A model generated the notes under the pieces. The model was not told the DNA's origin, ran no database searches, and worked only from the letters and a program-made list of their open reading frames with translations. A stretch of DNA of 64,000 nt from Alphaproteobacteria bacterium (GTDB lineage Bacteria > Pseudomonadota > Alphaproteobacteria > Micavibrionales > Micavibrionaceae). The translations under genes and the position numbers were made by a program. Shown here one piece after another: positions 47,737 through 55,678 of the stretch; the first letter of the stretch is position 1; each line of letters opens with the position of its first letter. The stretch lies in NCBI GenBank assembly GCA_030427385.1, contig JAUHWR010000001.1, positions 186,001 through 250,000 of the forward strand. The letters are read 5' to 3'.

Positions 47737-48213
47737 TTACCAAAAAAGAGGCTCACCAAACTCTTTATCTCCTTTTGGTTCTTCTTTTTTTACAATAATA
47801 ACAGTAGCAGAACTACTGGTTTGCTGAGCTGTTGGGTATGCATTCGATGAAAGATAGCCACCAGGAGGAGGAATGTTAGCTGGAAATGGTGTTTCTCTAC
47901 TACAAGATGCAGGCACCCCAACTAAGTTTCCGTTATAGTCATAAATTGCTTGTTGTAAGCACTCGCCTTCTCTTTCTTTTTGTTCTTCTCTCCGCTCTTC
48001 AGCTCTCGTAGCAGCACCACCCGCTAAACCTCCGCCAAGCGCAGCGCCTGCTATTACTGCGCGGCTATCACCATTTGACAATTCATTTGCTAAGAATCCA
48101 CCTAAAGCCGCGCCCGTAAGACGAGCATCAGTAGGTGGCATTTCCTCCAAAGTTGCACATCCCGTAGCGCCAACACAAATCCCGAAAATCCCTGCTATTT
48201 TTGCTATACCCAT
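47737..48213 (-). CDS. Glycine-zipper lipoprotein
   Basis: 158 residues. AGGAG precedes the ATG. The signal peptide ends in lipobox GATGC. Two glycine-zipper stretches follow (LTGAALGGFLANELSNG and VIAGAALGGGLAGGAATRAEERR), the pattern of 17-kDa-antigen/SlyB-like envelope proteins. The C-terminal half is Pro/Ser-rich with a cysteine pair. It is probably anchored in the outer membrane; function is unknown. Confidence 0.75.
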   Translation of the reverse strand: MGIAKIAGIFGICVGATGCATLEEMPPTDARLTGAALGGFLANELSNGDSRAVIAGAALGGGLAGGAATRAEERREEQKEREGECLQQAIYDYNGNLVGVPASCSRETPFPANIPPPGGYLSSNAYPTAQQTSSSATVIIVKKEEPKGDKEFGEPLFW

Positions 48214-48362
48214 GATAAACTCCTCTATAAAATTACTATGACTTTATAATTCTTTTTCCCCTAAAAAGTCAAGTATTTTCCAATTATCACTTATTAAAAA
48301 TGCAAAATTGACATTCTATGGGGATGGGCGTAGCCTTTGTTTGTTCTATGGAGGAAACCAAC

Positions 48363-49031
48363 ATGAATACGATTCCTAATGTAACGCTAGCAATTATGTC
48401 TGTGGCATTTTTAACAGCCTCAAATCCGGAAGACGCCCAGGCGGTTAGTCCGCAAGATGCGTTAAATGTGATCGGTACGATCATGTGTATTACTAATCCT
48501 GAGTTATGCCAAGAGGCAGTAAAAGCTACATCACGAACTGCGGATGGAATTGTTTCTCCCAGTGAATTGGGTGATCCAAGTAAAATAAAATTTTTTGGTC
48601 GCACTCAAAATAGTCAGGGACAGGACGTGTATCTTTGGGATGTTGATGTAAAAGGTGATAAAGGTCTTGCATGTGTGGGAAATAAAAATTTCATTTCCCC
48701 TGAGCAGGAACAAATGGCTTTTATTGATCAAAGACGTTGTGAAAAAGTGTTTGGAGAAAATAATGATATGACACAAATCCAAATACCCCCCCCGCGGACA
48801 GCCACAAATGTTAATAATGGCGGGGATACCCTTTTTGGCACATTCGGAAAAAAACAGGCTTCTCAAGAGGGGATATATCCCGCCGTCGCTTGGGGGGCAA
48901 ATGCCTATAATAGGAGTGCGCCAACTGCTTGTTATGAAGTCACTGATCCTACTGATGAGGTCGCGGAATGGGTCGCCCCCACTTATTGCCGTGATAAAGC
49001 TATGCCGGTTATAAATTATACGTTCGATTAA
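48363..49031 (+). CDS. Secreted protein of unknown function
   Basis: About 222 residues. The start ATG 48363 is chosen because GGAGG stands seven bases upstream and a signal-like segment follows (TLAIMSVAFLTASNPEDAQA-V). The mature part has six cysteines (MCITNPELCQ, ACVGN, RRCEK, ACYEV, YCRDK), consistent with disulphides in the periplasm. No family is recognised. It is divergent from the glycine-zipper lipoprotein. Confidence 0.7.
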   Translation: MNTIPNVTLAIMSVAFLTASNPEDAQAVSPQDALNVIGTIMCITNPELCQEAVKATSRTADGIVSPSELGDPSKIKFFGRTQNSQGQDVYLWDVDVKGDKGLACVGNKNFISPEQEQMAFIDQRRCEKVFGENNDMTQIQIPPPRTATNVNNGGDTLFGTFGKKQASQEGIYPAVAWGANAYNRSAPTACYEVTDPTDEVAEWVAPTYCRDKAMPVINYTFD

Positions 49032-49114
49032 GACACCGCCTTTCTGACATAACTTTATAAGCTAAGCTTGCACAAGTATTTTAGCGGGGCTGAATAAGAT
49101 TGAAACTCTTATTC

Positions 49115-49324
49115 TTACTCATAAGTAGGGCATTCACCATTTCCGGCAAAGTTCATGCATGTTTTAAGATTGGGATTTTCCTGTGCCATTTCCATAATTT
49201 CCGCTATATCGGGAACTTGGCCTTCGGTTACAGGGGAGGGTGGAGTAGTCGGAGCGTCATTGGACGCGCAAGCTGCTAATGATAACATTAATGCTAATGC
49301 GCTAGTTTTTTTTACAAGATTCAT
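49115..49324 (-). CDS. Small lipoprotein
   Basis: 69 residues from ATG 49324 with AGGAG eight bases upstream. The signal peptide ends in lipobox LAAC. A short Pro/Thr-rich mature part with two cysteines (KTCMNFAGNGECPTYE) ends the protein. Function is unknown. Confidence 0.75.
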   Translation of the reverse strand: MNLVKKTSALALMLSLAACASNDAPTTPPSPVTEGQVPDIAEIMEMAQENPNLKTCMNFAGNGECPTYE

Positions 49325-49416
49325 ACTTAACACTCCTCTATTTTTATAATTATAGAAGAGTATTTTTAAATCCTTTCACAAAGAAAGTCAAATATATGTT
49401 AATTGCTGATACGCCT

Positions 49417-50376
49417 TTACTGTGCGCTCGCCACGCGGATATCCGCGCCTTGAGAGGCGGTATGTAACCACCACGCGCTGCGATTGATCGAGAAAATCGG
49501 GCGGTAGCGGTTGACGGAACTCGCGGCCTGCATAGATTTATTTTGATTGTCTAGCACCATTGCCCCGCGTTCGGTGTAAACAATTAAAACGGCATGCGGG
49601 ATATTCTTTTGCTTATCATGCACGATCGCCAATCTTAAACGCTCCTCCGGAACGCCAAGGGCACGCAGGCTGGCATATTTGGCGATGGCAAAATCTTCAC
49701 AATCGCCGCCGCGTGCAAAAAATTCCAGAGGCGTCGCCCAATAATCGGACTGCCCCCATAATTTATTATCTGAAATATAAGGGTAGGAATTCACGTACTT
49801 ATTCACTTTTAAGGTCATGTCATAGACTGATGATCCTTTAAAAGCAGATAGCTCTTTTTTCCAGGTAGCAATGATGGCTTTATTTTTTGTATTTTTAATG
49901 GATTTATCCAAACGGTCAAACATACCTGACCATTTCGTGAAAGGTCTTAAATTTTGTGAGGCTTTCTCAGTGGAGCCAAAAAGGGAGGGGTAATAATTTA
50001 AAGGCTCAATCCGTGTATCATCAATCCGTGTATCATAGGAAGATACCAACGTAATTTCGGTGGGAATATCTTTAAGTTGGCTGGCGCGAGCATTTTTTAA
50101 ACCTAATGATGAAAAGGCAATGAAAATAGTAAAAATCGTAGCGAGCGTACGAAACGCAAATTGTTCAAATAGAGCGCGACGCAGTTTGGCGGTGGTTAAA
50201 AAATTATGATTAATTAAAATTGTACCAAGCGGCACACATTCGGTTTTTTGTAAATTAAGGGCGGTTTTCAAATCATTTGCGGAAATTTGGCCGCTTTGAA
50301 CCAGAACTTCCCCCAATCTGTTGCGGTCTAAGCGTGCTTTTAAGCGTCTTAATATTCCCTGATGCCCCTGGCTCAT
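49417..50376 (-). CDS. MshEN-type domain fused to a LapG-like (DUF920) periplasmic cysteine protease
   Basis: 319 residues. Residues 20-43 (RLGEVLVQSGQ...ALNLQ) and 49-72 (PLGTILINHNF...ALFEQ) are two 24-residue motifs separated by five residues, the layout of c-di-GMP-binding MshEN (GspE N-terminal) domains. A single membrane helix follows (~74-93), with ARAS-Q after it as a possible signal-peptidase site. The rest is a transglutaminase-like cysteine peptidase of the LapG family, with C226 in GGDCEDFAIAKY, H261 in IPHAVLIV and D276 in MVLDNQ. LapG cuts surface adhesins when freed from the c-di-GMP receptor LapD. Here both functions may sit in one protein; c-di-GMP binding is inferred from the motif only. 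Confidence 0.85.
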   Translation of the reverse strand: MSQGHQGILRRLKARLDRNRLGEVLVQSGQISANDLKTALNLQKTECVPLGTILINHNFLTTAKLRRALFEQFAFRTLATIFTIFIAFSSLGLKNARASQLKDIPTEITLVSSYDTRIDDTRIEPLNYYPSLFGSTEKASQNLRPFTKWSGMFDRLDKSIKNTKNKAIIATWKKELSAFKGSSVYDMTLKVNKYVNSYPYISDNKLWGQSDYWATPLEFFARGGDCEDFAIAKYASLRALGVPEERLRLAIVHDKQKNIPHAVLIVYTERGAMVLDNQNKSMQAASSVNRYRPIFSINRSAWWLHTASQGADIRVASAQ

Positions 50377-50571
50377 ATCTTTTTCCCTTATTTTTTTAAT
50401 CTAGTCCCAATGAACAGTATGCCTAAAAAGCGTTTAGAAATTCCTAATATTTCCTAAAAAAGCATGTGTTTTTATGAAAATTTTTTGCTGGGATAGCACT
50501 ATATTTATGCACTTTATAGCTATCATCAACAATATGTTGTGTTTTACTATTGATCTTTCATGATAATTAGG

Positions 50572-50586
50572 TGAGAATCATTCTTA
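50572..50586. promoter_or_regulatory. Candidate Fur box
   Basis: TGAGAAT-C-ATTCTTA is a 7-1-7 inverted repeat with one mismatch, close to the Fur pattern TGATAATxATTATCA. A further TGATAAT half-site lies at 50561-50567. It precedes the 65-residue gene at 50634. Confidence 0.4.
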
Positions 50587-50633
50587 AGAAGAATCACATC
50601 CAATCTTTTTTCAAAAAATCTGTGGGGATTATC

Positions 50634-50831
50634 ATGTTTCAGGAACTTTCTTTACTCAACGAATATTTTGACCAACCTTATTCCGTTATTTATGAAGAGG
50701 ATCTGGTTGAAAAGTATGGGCGTGAAAACGTCTCTAAAGCCATTCATAGCGGGGCTTTGCAGCATAGATGGGTGCCGTGCGGATCGGGAAAAAGACGCTG
50801 TGTTTGCTGGGTTGATGGCAAGATAGATTAA
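50634..50831 (+). CDS. Small cysteine-containing protein, 65 residues
   Basis: ATG 50634 with GGGG seven bases upstream. The product (MFQELSLLNEYFDQPYSV...) is probably a small helix-turn-helix-like fold (YEEDLVEKYGRENVSKAIHSG). It is followed by CGSGKRRCVC, three cysteines that could bind metal. No family is recognised. A Fur-like box lies upstream, so it may be iron-regulated. A longer frame from 50571 would begin at the box itself and is less likely. Confidence 0.6.
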   Translation: MFQELSLLNEYFDQPYSVIYEEDLVEKYGRENVSKAIHSGALQHRWVPCGSGKRRCVCWVDGKID

Positions 50832-50900
50832 ATTTTCCAAAAAACATTCTATGCCATGTTTTAGAAACCTGATATTATCTTCAAAAATCAGGCTGGAATA

Positions 50901-51599
50901 ATGAATAAATACACACTTTCTCTTTTTACTTGTCTCTCACTGGGTGCGTTATCTGCATGTACAATTGGCGATTTTTATGGCCCAAGTGCAACGCCGCGCG
51001 GTTATGCACATACGCATCGTGAATATAAAACTGTGATTCCCGATCGCCCCTATTTTATTGGTGATGAATATTCAGATGAAGAAGTGATTCAATCTGAAGA
51101 GCTGTGGACGATGGGGATTAATGAGCTGTTAAATGAACTGGAGCTGAATTCATTCATGAATGGATTGAGTGTATCTCTGCAACCGGTAAGCCCGACTAAT
51201 TCTTTTGATGTGCGTATGGATTATTATCTACGTAAAGCATTAAAAGACCGTGGATATCTGATTGTGACGGATACAATAAGCAGCGTGCCGGTATTGAATG
51301 CCACGGCCAGATTGCCGGGATATGAAACCGGATTGCAATCAAAGGGGCGCGTAAAAGATGATCTGGATAACATGAGGGAGCATTTCGATGTGATGGAAGA
51401 TCCTAAAAATAATGGACAGCCATATGTATTCATGGGAATCGAAGTTTATGATATGAGCGCGCCTAAGGAAGAGCAACTTTTACTAAAAGTTGAAACGCTT
51501 CAAACTGTTCTAGATAAAGACATGCATGAAATCAGAGGGGCATTGATTGATGCGCCGCTTGTTTATGGCGTGCCTCCCAAATCAAATATCAATCCTTAA
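50901..51599 (+). CDS. Lipoprotein, partner of the FlgO-like gene
   Basis: 232 residues. The signal peptide ends in lipobox LSAC. The mature part has a mixed alpha/beta region (VRMDYYLRKALKDRGYLIVTDT) and ends in a strand-rich segment (PYVFMGIEVYDMSAPKEEQLLLKVET). It is followed after six bases by another lipoprotein gene, so they form one operon, presumably in the outer-membrane periplasmic face. No precise family assignment. Confidence 0.75.
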   Translation: MNKYTLSLFTCLSLGALSACTIGDFYGPSATPRGYAHTHREYKTVIPDRPYFIGDEYSDEEVIQSEELWTMGINELLNELELNSFMNGLSVSLQPVSPTNSFDVRMDYYLRKALKDRGYLIVTDTISSVPVLNATARLPGYETGLQSKGRVKDDLDNMREHFDVMEDPKNNGQPYVFMGIEVYDMSAPKEEQLLLKVETLQTVLDKDMHEIRGALIDAPLVYGVPPKSNINP

Positions 51600-51605
51600 C
51601 TGAAT

Positions 51606-52247
51606 ATGCTGCGTTCCGTTTTACATTCATTTAAATTTATCGGCGTCATGGGCGCGGTCTTGGTTTTAGGTGGATGTGAAATGAAACAAGGATGGAATCT
51701 TCCTGAATTCACATCCCTTGGCACAAAAGAACGTGCAGACTGGACGCATATTCGGCGTGCTAACTATGCGGCTGCTGATGTGCTGTTTCAACGCGCGGGT
51801 AAAAAATTGGATCGCTTTCACCGCGTTGAATTAATTCGCTTGAATAATTTAGGTGAGCCACTTGCCGAAGGCGTGGCACCGATTGAATGGTTGGTACCGC
51901 AACAGGTGGGCAATCGTCTGGCCATTTTGGGTCTGAAGGTCGATCAACCTAAAAAGGCGCCAATGAATGCCGCTGATAAACGCGCCGATGGCACTTTACC
52001 CATGCAATTATTTGATCAGGGATACGTAAAACCCGTTGTGACAAAGCGTGAATATGGGCATTTATACGTTGAGGGAGATTACGCCTATCTGGAAGATGAA
52101 TTATTAGTGTCTTTGCAATTGGTGGATGGAACAAAAAATTTGATTTTATCTTCGGTTGAATATGACATGAAAGTGGATCCTAATTTATTCATGCTTTTAA
52201 ACCCGATGGAAAATGACCGTCTATTTGATTCTGGCTGGATGTACTGA
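51606..52247 (+). CDS. FlgO-domain-like lipoprotein
   Basis: 213 residues. Lipobox LGGC lies after a hydrophobic signal. The mature protein matches the FlgO pattern: ANYAAADVLFQRA, then LIRLNNLGEPLAEG...QQVGNRLAILGLKV, and YVEGDYAYLEDELLVSLQLVDGTKNLILSS near the end. In Vibrio, FlgO is an outer-membrane lipoprotein linked to flagellar function; here the assignment is by pattern, so moderate. It forms an operon with the upstream lipoprotein. Confidence 0.65.
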   Translation: MLRSVLHSFKFIGVMGAVLVLGGCEMKQGWNLPEFTSLGTKERADWTHIRRANYAAADVLFQRAGKKLDRFHRVELIRLNNLGEPLAEGVAPIEWLVPQQVGNRLAILGLKVDQPKKAPMNAADKRADGTLPMQLFDQGYVKPVVTKREYGHLYVEGDYAYLEDELLVSLQLVDGTKNLILSSVEYDMKVDPNLFMLLNPMENDRLFDSGWMY

Positions 52248-52258
52248 AATCTTTAACT

Positions 52259-52933
52259 TTAACGGGGCATAATAACGTGGACATAATGGCGCGATGAATC
52301 CGATCCACACTGAACACATGCTTGCATAGATGGCGTTTGAGAGAATGAAGCTTCATTAGTGGTGTTTGGAACGGCGGCAAATAATGTCCCCCCATCAAAC
52401 CTGCCGCTGGCACCGGCATTTACACATGTTCCGGTATCTTCAGGTTGTCCTGTATACCCAAGTTTTTCATTAATAAAATCACAAAATCCCGATGTCACAT
52501 TTGGTAAAACCATGACCAGATCGGCATTACTTGACCCTACTGATGGCATGTGTGTTTCACCATAAAATTCCCAAGCAGATCCGTCATTAACTCCGGATGG
52601 AGGCAGGCTGTAATTCGCGCCGCCGCCGCTACGACTAAATATTTGGCGCTCCGGTGTATCTGTAATGTCCCCGTAATCGGCATGGGCATCGGGATGTGAA
52701 AAGCGTAGGTCACTCTCGCTAAAGTTATTCACAAAAATAAAACGCACTGCATTTTCAATTTCAGAGGCATATTGTTTAATTTCAGAAAAACGAATCGTGT
52801 ATGTTTCGCGGTCAATATTTTCATTCCCGGTTTGGGACGTGGATTGCAGGGCGACAGTCAATACACCAATCAAAACGATCGCAACCAAAATCATAAAAAG
52901 AACATTTCCAGATTGGTTAGCGTGTTGATACAT
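52259..52933 (-). CDS. Pseudopilin-like envelope protein
   Basis: 224 residues. A short polar start is followed by a long hydrophobic helix (GNVLFMILVAIVLIGVLTVAL) and then an extracytoplasmic domain with paired cysteines (FCDFI, TCVN, ACVQCGSD). This resembles a type IV pilin-like or Tad-related minor subunit, but no clear prepilin peptidase site (G-F/T) precedes the helix. No assembly genes are adjacent. Lies 12 bases after the carboxypeptidase gene on the same strand. Confidence 0.6.
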   Translation of the reverse strand: MYQHANQSGNVLFMILVAIVLIGVLTVALQSTSQTGNENIDRETYTIRFSEIKQYASEIENAVRFIFVNNFSESDLRFSHPDAHADYGDITDTPERQIFSRSGGGANYSLPPSGVNDGSAWEFYGETHMPSVGSSNADLVMVLPNVTSGFCDFINEKLGYTGQPEDTGTCVNAGASGRFDGGTLFAAVPNTTNEASFSQTPSMQACVQCGSDSSRHYVHVIMPR

Positions 52934-52945
52934 AACTATAGCCTA

Positions 52946-54292
52946 TTATGATTGTGTTTGAATAACTAGACATTCTTTAAAGAAAGTGCAGGCTTTTTTG
53001 GCATCTTGTTGGGAAAAGCCCACTAACCATGCGCGGTAAATACGCCCTTTTTTTAATTCTGCGGGGGCAACCATGGTTTTTCCATACTGTAATGCGCTAG
53101 GCAGTTTTTTATAGGCGCGATCTAAAATAATGTCAGTCGCGGCGCGATCAGTAAAGGCACCGACCTGTATGCCCCAACGATGTATAGCATCATCTGATTT
53201 TAAAGAGCTTCGAATTGATTTTGTTTGCGCCGTATTTTGTAAGCCAGCCGCTAGATAGCTATCCTCTTTGTATCGTAATAAACGCCGTTCTTGTGCCGTT
53301 ATTTCGGAAGATTTCTGTGTTAAGTTTTTATCTGGATTGTCCAAAAGTTGCTGCGTTAATTGTGTTGTATTTAATGCGGTTGTTGTGTTTTGCGAGGCCA
53401 TATCAACCTCATGCCTGCGCGGGTTTCTGACGGGTAAAATAATGGAAGCGTTACGTACGTCTGTATATTTCTTAAAACCTTCATCTAAAAGTTTGCGCAT
53501 ATGCTCATTACGCGTTTTTGTACTTCGTCCCCCAAAAACTACGCCAATTAAGCGCCTGTTATTTCTTTTTGCCGATGCCAGAAGATTAAAGCCGGATGCC
53601 TGAACATAGCCGGTTTTAATCCCGTCCATACCTTCGTAATCTTTCATAAGATGGTTATGATTATTATATTTTTTCCCACGATATGTGAATTGCCGTGTTG
53701 AAAAATAAGGGTAATATTTGGGCTGTATCGCAATTAAGTAACGCCCCATTTTTGCCATATCTCTGGCTGTGGTGACTTGTTTAGGGTGATGTAAGCCGGA
53801 GGCATTGATGAATTGTGTTCTATTCATACCAAGATCGCGCGCTTTTTTGGTCATCATACCTGCAAAACGCGTCTCTGTTTTTCCCAGTTTTTCCGCAACA
53901 GCCACAGCAATATCATTGGCTGATTTGGTTACCAATGCATAGATCGCATCCTTAACCATAATGCTTGATCCTGCAGGAAGGTTAAGTTTACTCGGCACCA
54001 TACTGGCAGCATTCCGAGAGATGGGAATTTGATCAGTAAGTTTAATAGCATTCTTATCAAGAGCATCAAATAGCATGAGCAATGTCATTACTTTGGTTAG
54101 GGATGCCGGGTGCAGCATTTTATCAGCGTTACTCTGATGAATGATAATACCAGTATCCGCATCCATAACTAAAGAGGCATACTTATTATTGGCATAGGCA
54201 GAACCGGATAAGGCCACTGTCATCATCAATAATAGTAAAAGCCCTATCATGAAAAAAGAATATTTTCTGGGGTCGAAATAAAATGAATTCAT
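52946..54292 (-). CDS. D-alanyl-D-alanine carboxypeptidase with C-terminal SPOR domain
   Basis: 448 residues. The signal segment (FFMIGLLLLLMMTVALSGSAYA) precedes a class S11 catalytic domain with SxxK S64-K67 (PASLTKVMT), SxN S124-N126 (KSANDIAV) and KTG at 226-228. It trims the terminal D-Ala of peptidoglycan stem peptides. The usual PBP5 C-terminal anchor is replaced by a SPOR domain (WGIQVGAFTDRAATDIIL...KKGRIYRAWLVGF) at ~370-445. SPOR binds denuded glycan at the division site, so septal targeting is likely. Confidence 0.93.
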   Translation of the reverse strand: MNSFYFDPRKYSFFMIGLLLLLMMTVALSGSAYANNKYASLVMDADTGIIIHQSNADKMLHPASLTKVMTLLMLFDALDKNAIKLTDQIPISRNAASMVPSKLNLPAGSSIMVKDAIYALVTKSANDIAVAVAEKLGKTETRFAGMMTKKARDLGMNRTQFINASGLHHPKQVTTARDMAKMGRYLIAIQPKYYPYFSTRQFTYRGKKYNNHNHLMKDYEGMDGIKTGYVQASGFNLLASAKRNNRRLIGVVFGGRSTKTRNEHMRKLLDEGFKKYTDVRNASIILPVRNPRRHEVDMASQNTTTALNTTQLTQQLLDNPDKNLTQKSSEITAQERRLLRYKEDSYLAAGLQNTAQTKSIRSSLKSDDAIHRWGIQVGAFTDRAATDIILDRAYKKLPSALQYGKTMVAPAELKKGRIYRAWLVGFSQQDAKKACTFFKECLVIQTQS

Positions 54293-54359
54293 ATTAGAAT
54301 TTTAACAGAAAATACCTGTGGAAAGCTATGCCTCAATATAAGAAAAAAATAATTTTTTG

Positions 54360-54388
54360 TTGCAATGCAAAAAATAGTGCCCTATATA
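54360..54388 (+). promoter_or_regulatory. Predicted phasin promoter
   Basis: TTGCAA (54360-54365), a 17-base spacer and TATATA (54383-54388) lie 54 bases before the phasin start. Confidence 0.5.
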
Positions 54389-54442
54389 TTTATTAAAGAG
54401 TGGTCATGGTGTAAGATATATTTTTAAAAGAAGGAATCGGAA

Positions 54443-55030
54443 ATGGCACAAAAAAAGACGAAATCCAAGGCGACGGCAAAGAAAACCTCTTTAAAGGTTG
54501 TGGAGTCAACTCCCCCTAAGAAGAAAGCTAAAAAGCGCGTTGTGTCTCGTCCATCACCTTCACGCACGAAAACAAAAACAGAAGTTACTAAGCCATCTAC
54601 AACAGCAGAAGCCACCAATTTTTTTACACAATTCAACATGAAGGAGATTATGATGAACATGAATAACACTAAGAACTTTGAAAAAATGTCACAAGAAGCA
54701 GCCAATGTCGGTAAAGAGACTATGGAAGCATGCCAAAAATCTGCTTCTATCCTTGCAAAAAACAGCCAAGCTTGCATGACAAGTTACATGGCAATGTTGC
54801 AATCTGCGGCGGAAAAACAAAGTCGTTTAATGAAAGACATGTTGGGTAAAAAAACCATCAATGAGATGAGTGAAACTCTACAAAGCGCATCACAGGAAAG
54901 TTTTTCAGAAGCTATGGAAAACATGTCGAAATTATCTGAACAATCTATCAAAGCAATGATGGATTGCTGTGAGCCGCTCAACACTCAAATGAATAAAGCT
55001 GCGAAAAAAGCATCTGATATGGCGGCTTAA
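54443..55030 (+). CDS. Phasin-family protein
   Basis: 195 residues. A strongly basic, low-complexity N-terminus of ~55 residues (KKTKSKATAKKTS...) precedes a helical phasin domain (NFEKMSQEAANVGKETMEACQKSASILAKNSQACMTSYMAMLQ). Phasins coat polyhydroxyalkanoate granules. The Lys/Ala N-terminus resembles DNA-binding phasins, but an internal ATG (MKEIMMNMN) could also give a short form. AAGGA precedes the first ATG. No PHA synthase is in the window. It is monocistronic with its own terminator. Confidence 0.85.
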   Translation: MAQKKTKSKATAKKTSLKVVESTPPKKKAKKRVVSRPSPSRTKTKTEVTKPSTTAEATNFFTQFNMKEIMMNMNNTKNFEKMSQEAANVGKETMEACQKSASILAKNSQACMTSYMAMLQSAAEKQSRLMKDMLGKKTINEMSETLQSASQESFSEAMENMSKLSEQSIKAMMDCCEPLNTQMNKAAKKASDMAA

Positions 55031-55053
55031 TATCGTTTTAAGATTTGAATTTG

Positions 55054-55083
55054 AAACGCCGGATTTATCCGGCGTTTTTTTAT
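55054..55083. terminator. Terminator after the phasin gene
   Basis: The stem AAACGCCGGA/TCCGGCGTTT with loop TTTA and a T-run lies between convergent genes. Confidence 0.9.
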
Positions 55084-55658
55084 TAAATACGCAAAACGCC
55101 TTTAAGCTTGCGTAATGCATCTTCCTCCGAGGGGCTGATGTTTAATACATGATCCAAGGAAAAATCATATTTTTTGATAAAAGCATCCCATTTTTTTTGA
55201 AGAATACGTATGCGTATATAAAGACTATCTAAAAAAGATATGTCCTCTTCTTCAATTTCCCGATAAGCCAGCGCAACAGTTTCTGCAATTTCAAATAAAC
55301 TCTCTTTAAAATCATTTAGATGCTTTGTACTCACGTCACTGGACAATAAAAAAATTAATGTTTCGCATTCTTTGGGAACATCTTCAATATGCTCTGCCCA
55401 CGTATCCCACTGCTCATAACCTAGAACTGTTTTCTCCATAACACTTTGCGTGAACTCTGATTTACATACATCTTCGCCATAAGATAAGATTACGCTTTCC
55501 AATGCATTTTGCTCCAAAATATTGGACTCACTGCCGCCGGTTTGATCGCTTTGGCTCAACCAAAGACCGATGCGATAGGGAAGACGAATCAGCTGCTCCT
55601 GCAATTCAGCATTAAGGGACAGTTCGTCAATTCTTTGGGTGCTCACATTCATTGTCAT
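55083..55658 (-). CDS. Hypothetical protein downstream of mutL
   Basis: About 191 residues from ATG 55658 (MTMNVSTQRIDEL). A TTG at 55676 is less likely. It is acidic and mostly helical, with no signal peptide and no recognised domain. It follows mutL by 20 bases on the same strand and is probably in the same unit; whether it has any link to repair is unknown. Confidence 0.65.
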   Translation of the reverse strand: MTMNVSTQRIDELSLNAELQEQLIRLPYRIGLWLSQSDQTGGSESNILEQNALESVILSYGEDVCKSEFTQSVMEKTVLGYEQWDTWAEHIEDVPKECETLIFLLSSDVSTKHLNDFKESLFEIAETVALAYREIEEEDISFLDSLYIRIRILQKKWDAFIKKYDFSLDHVLNISPSEEDALRKLKGVLRI

Positions 55659-55678
55659 AGGGGTACAATGTAACAAAT

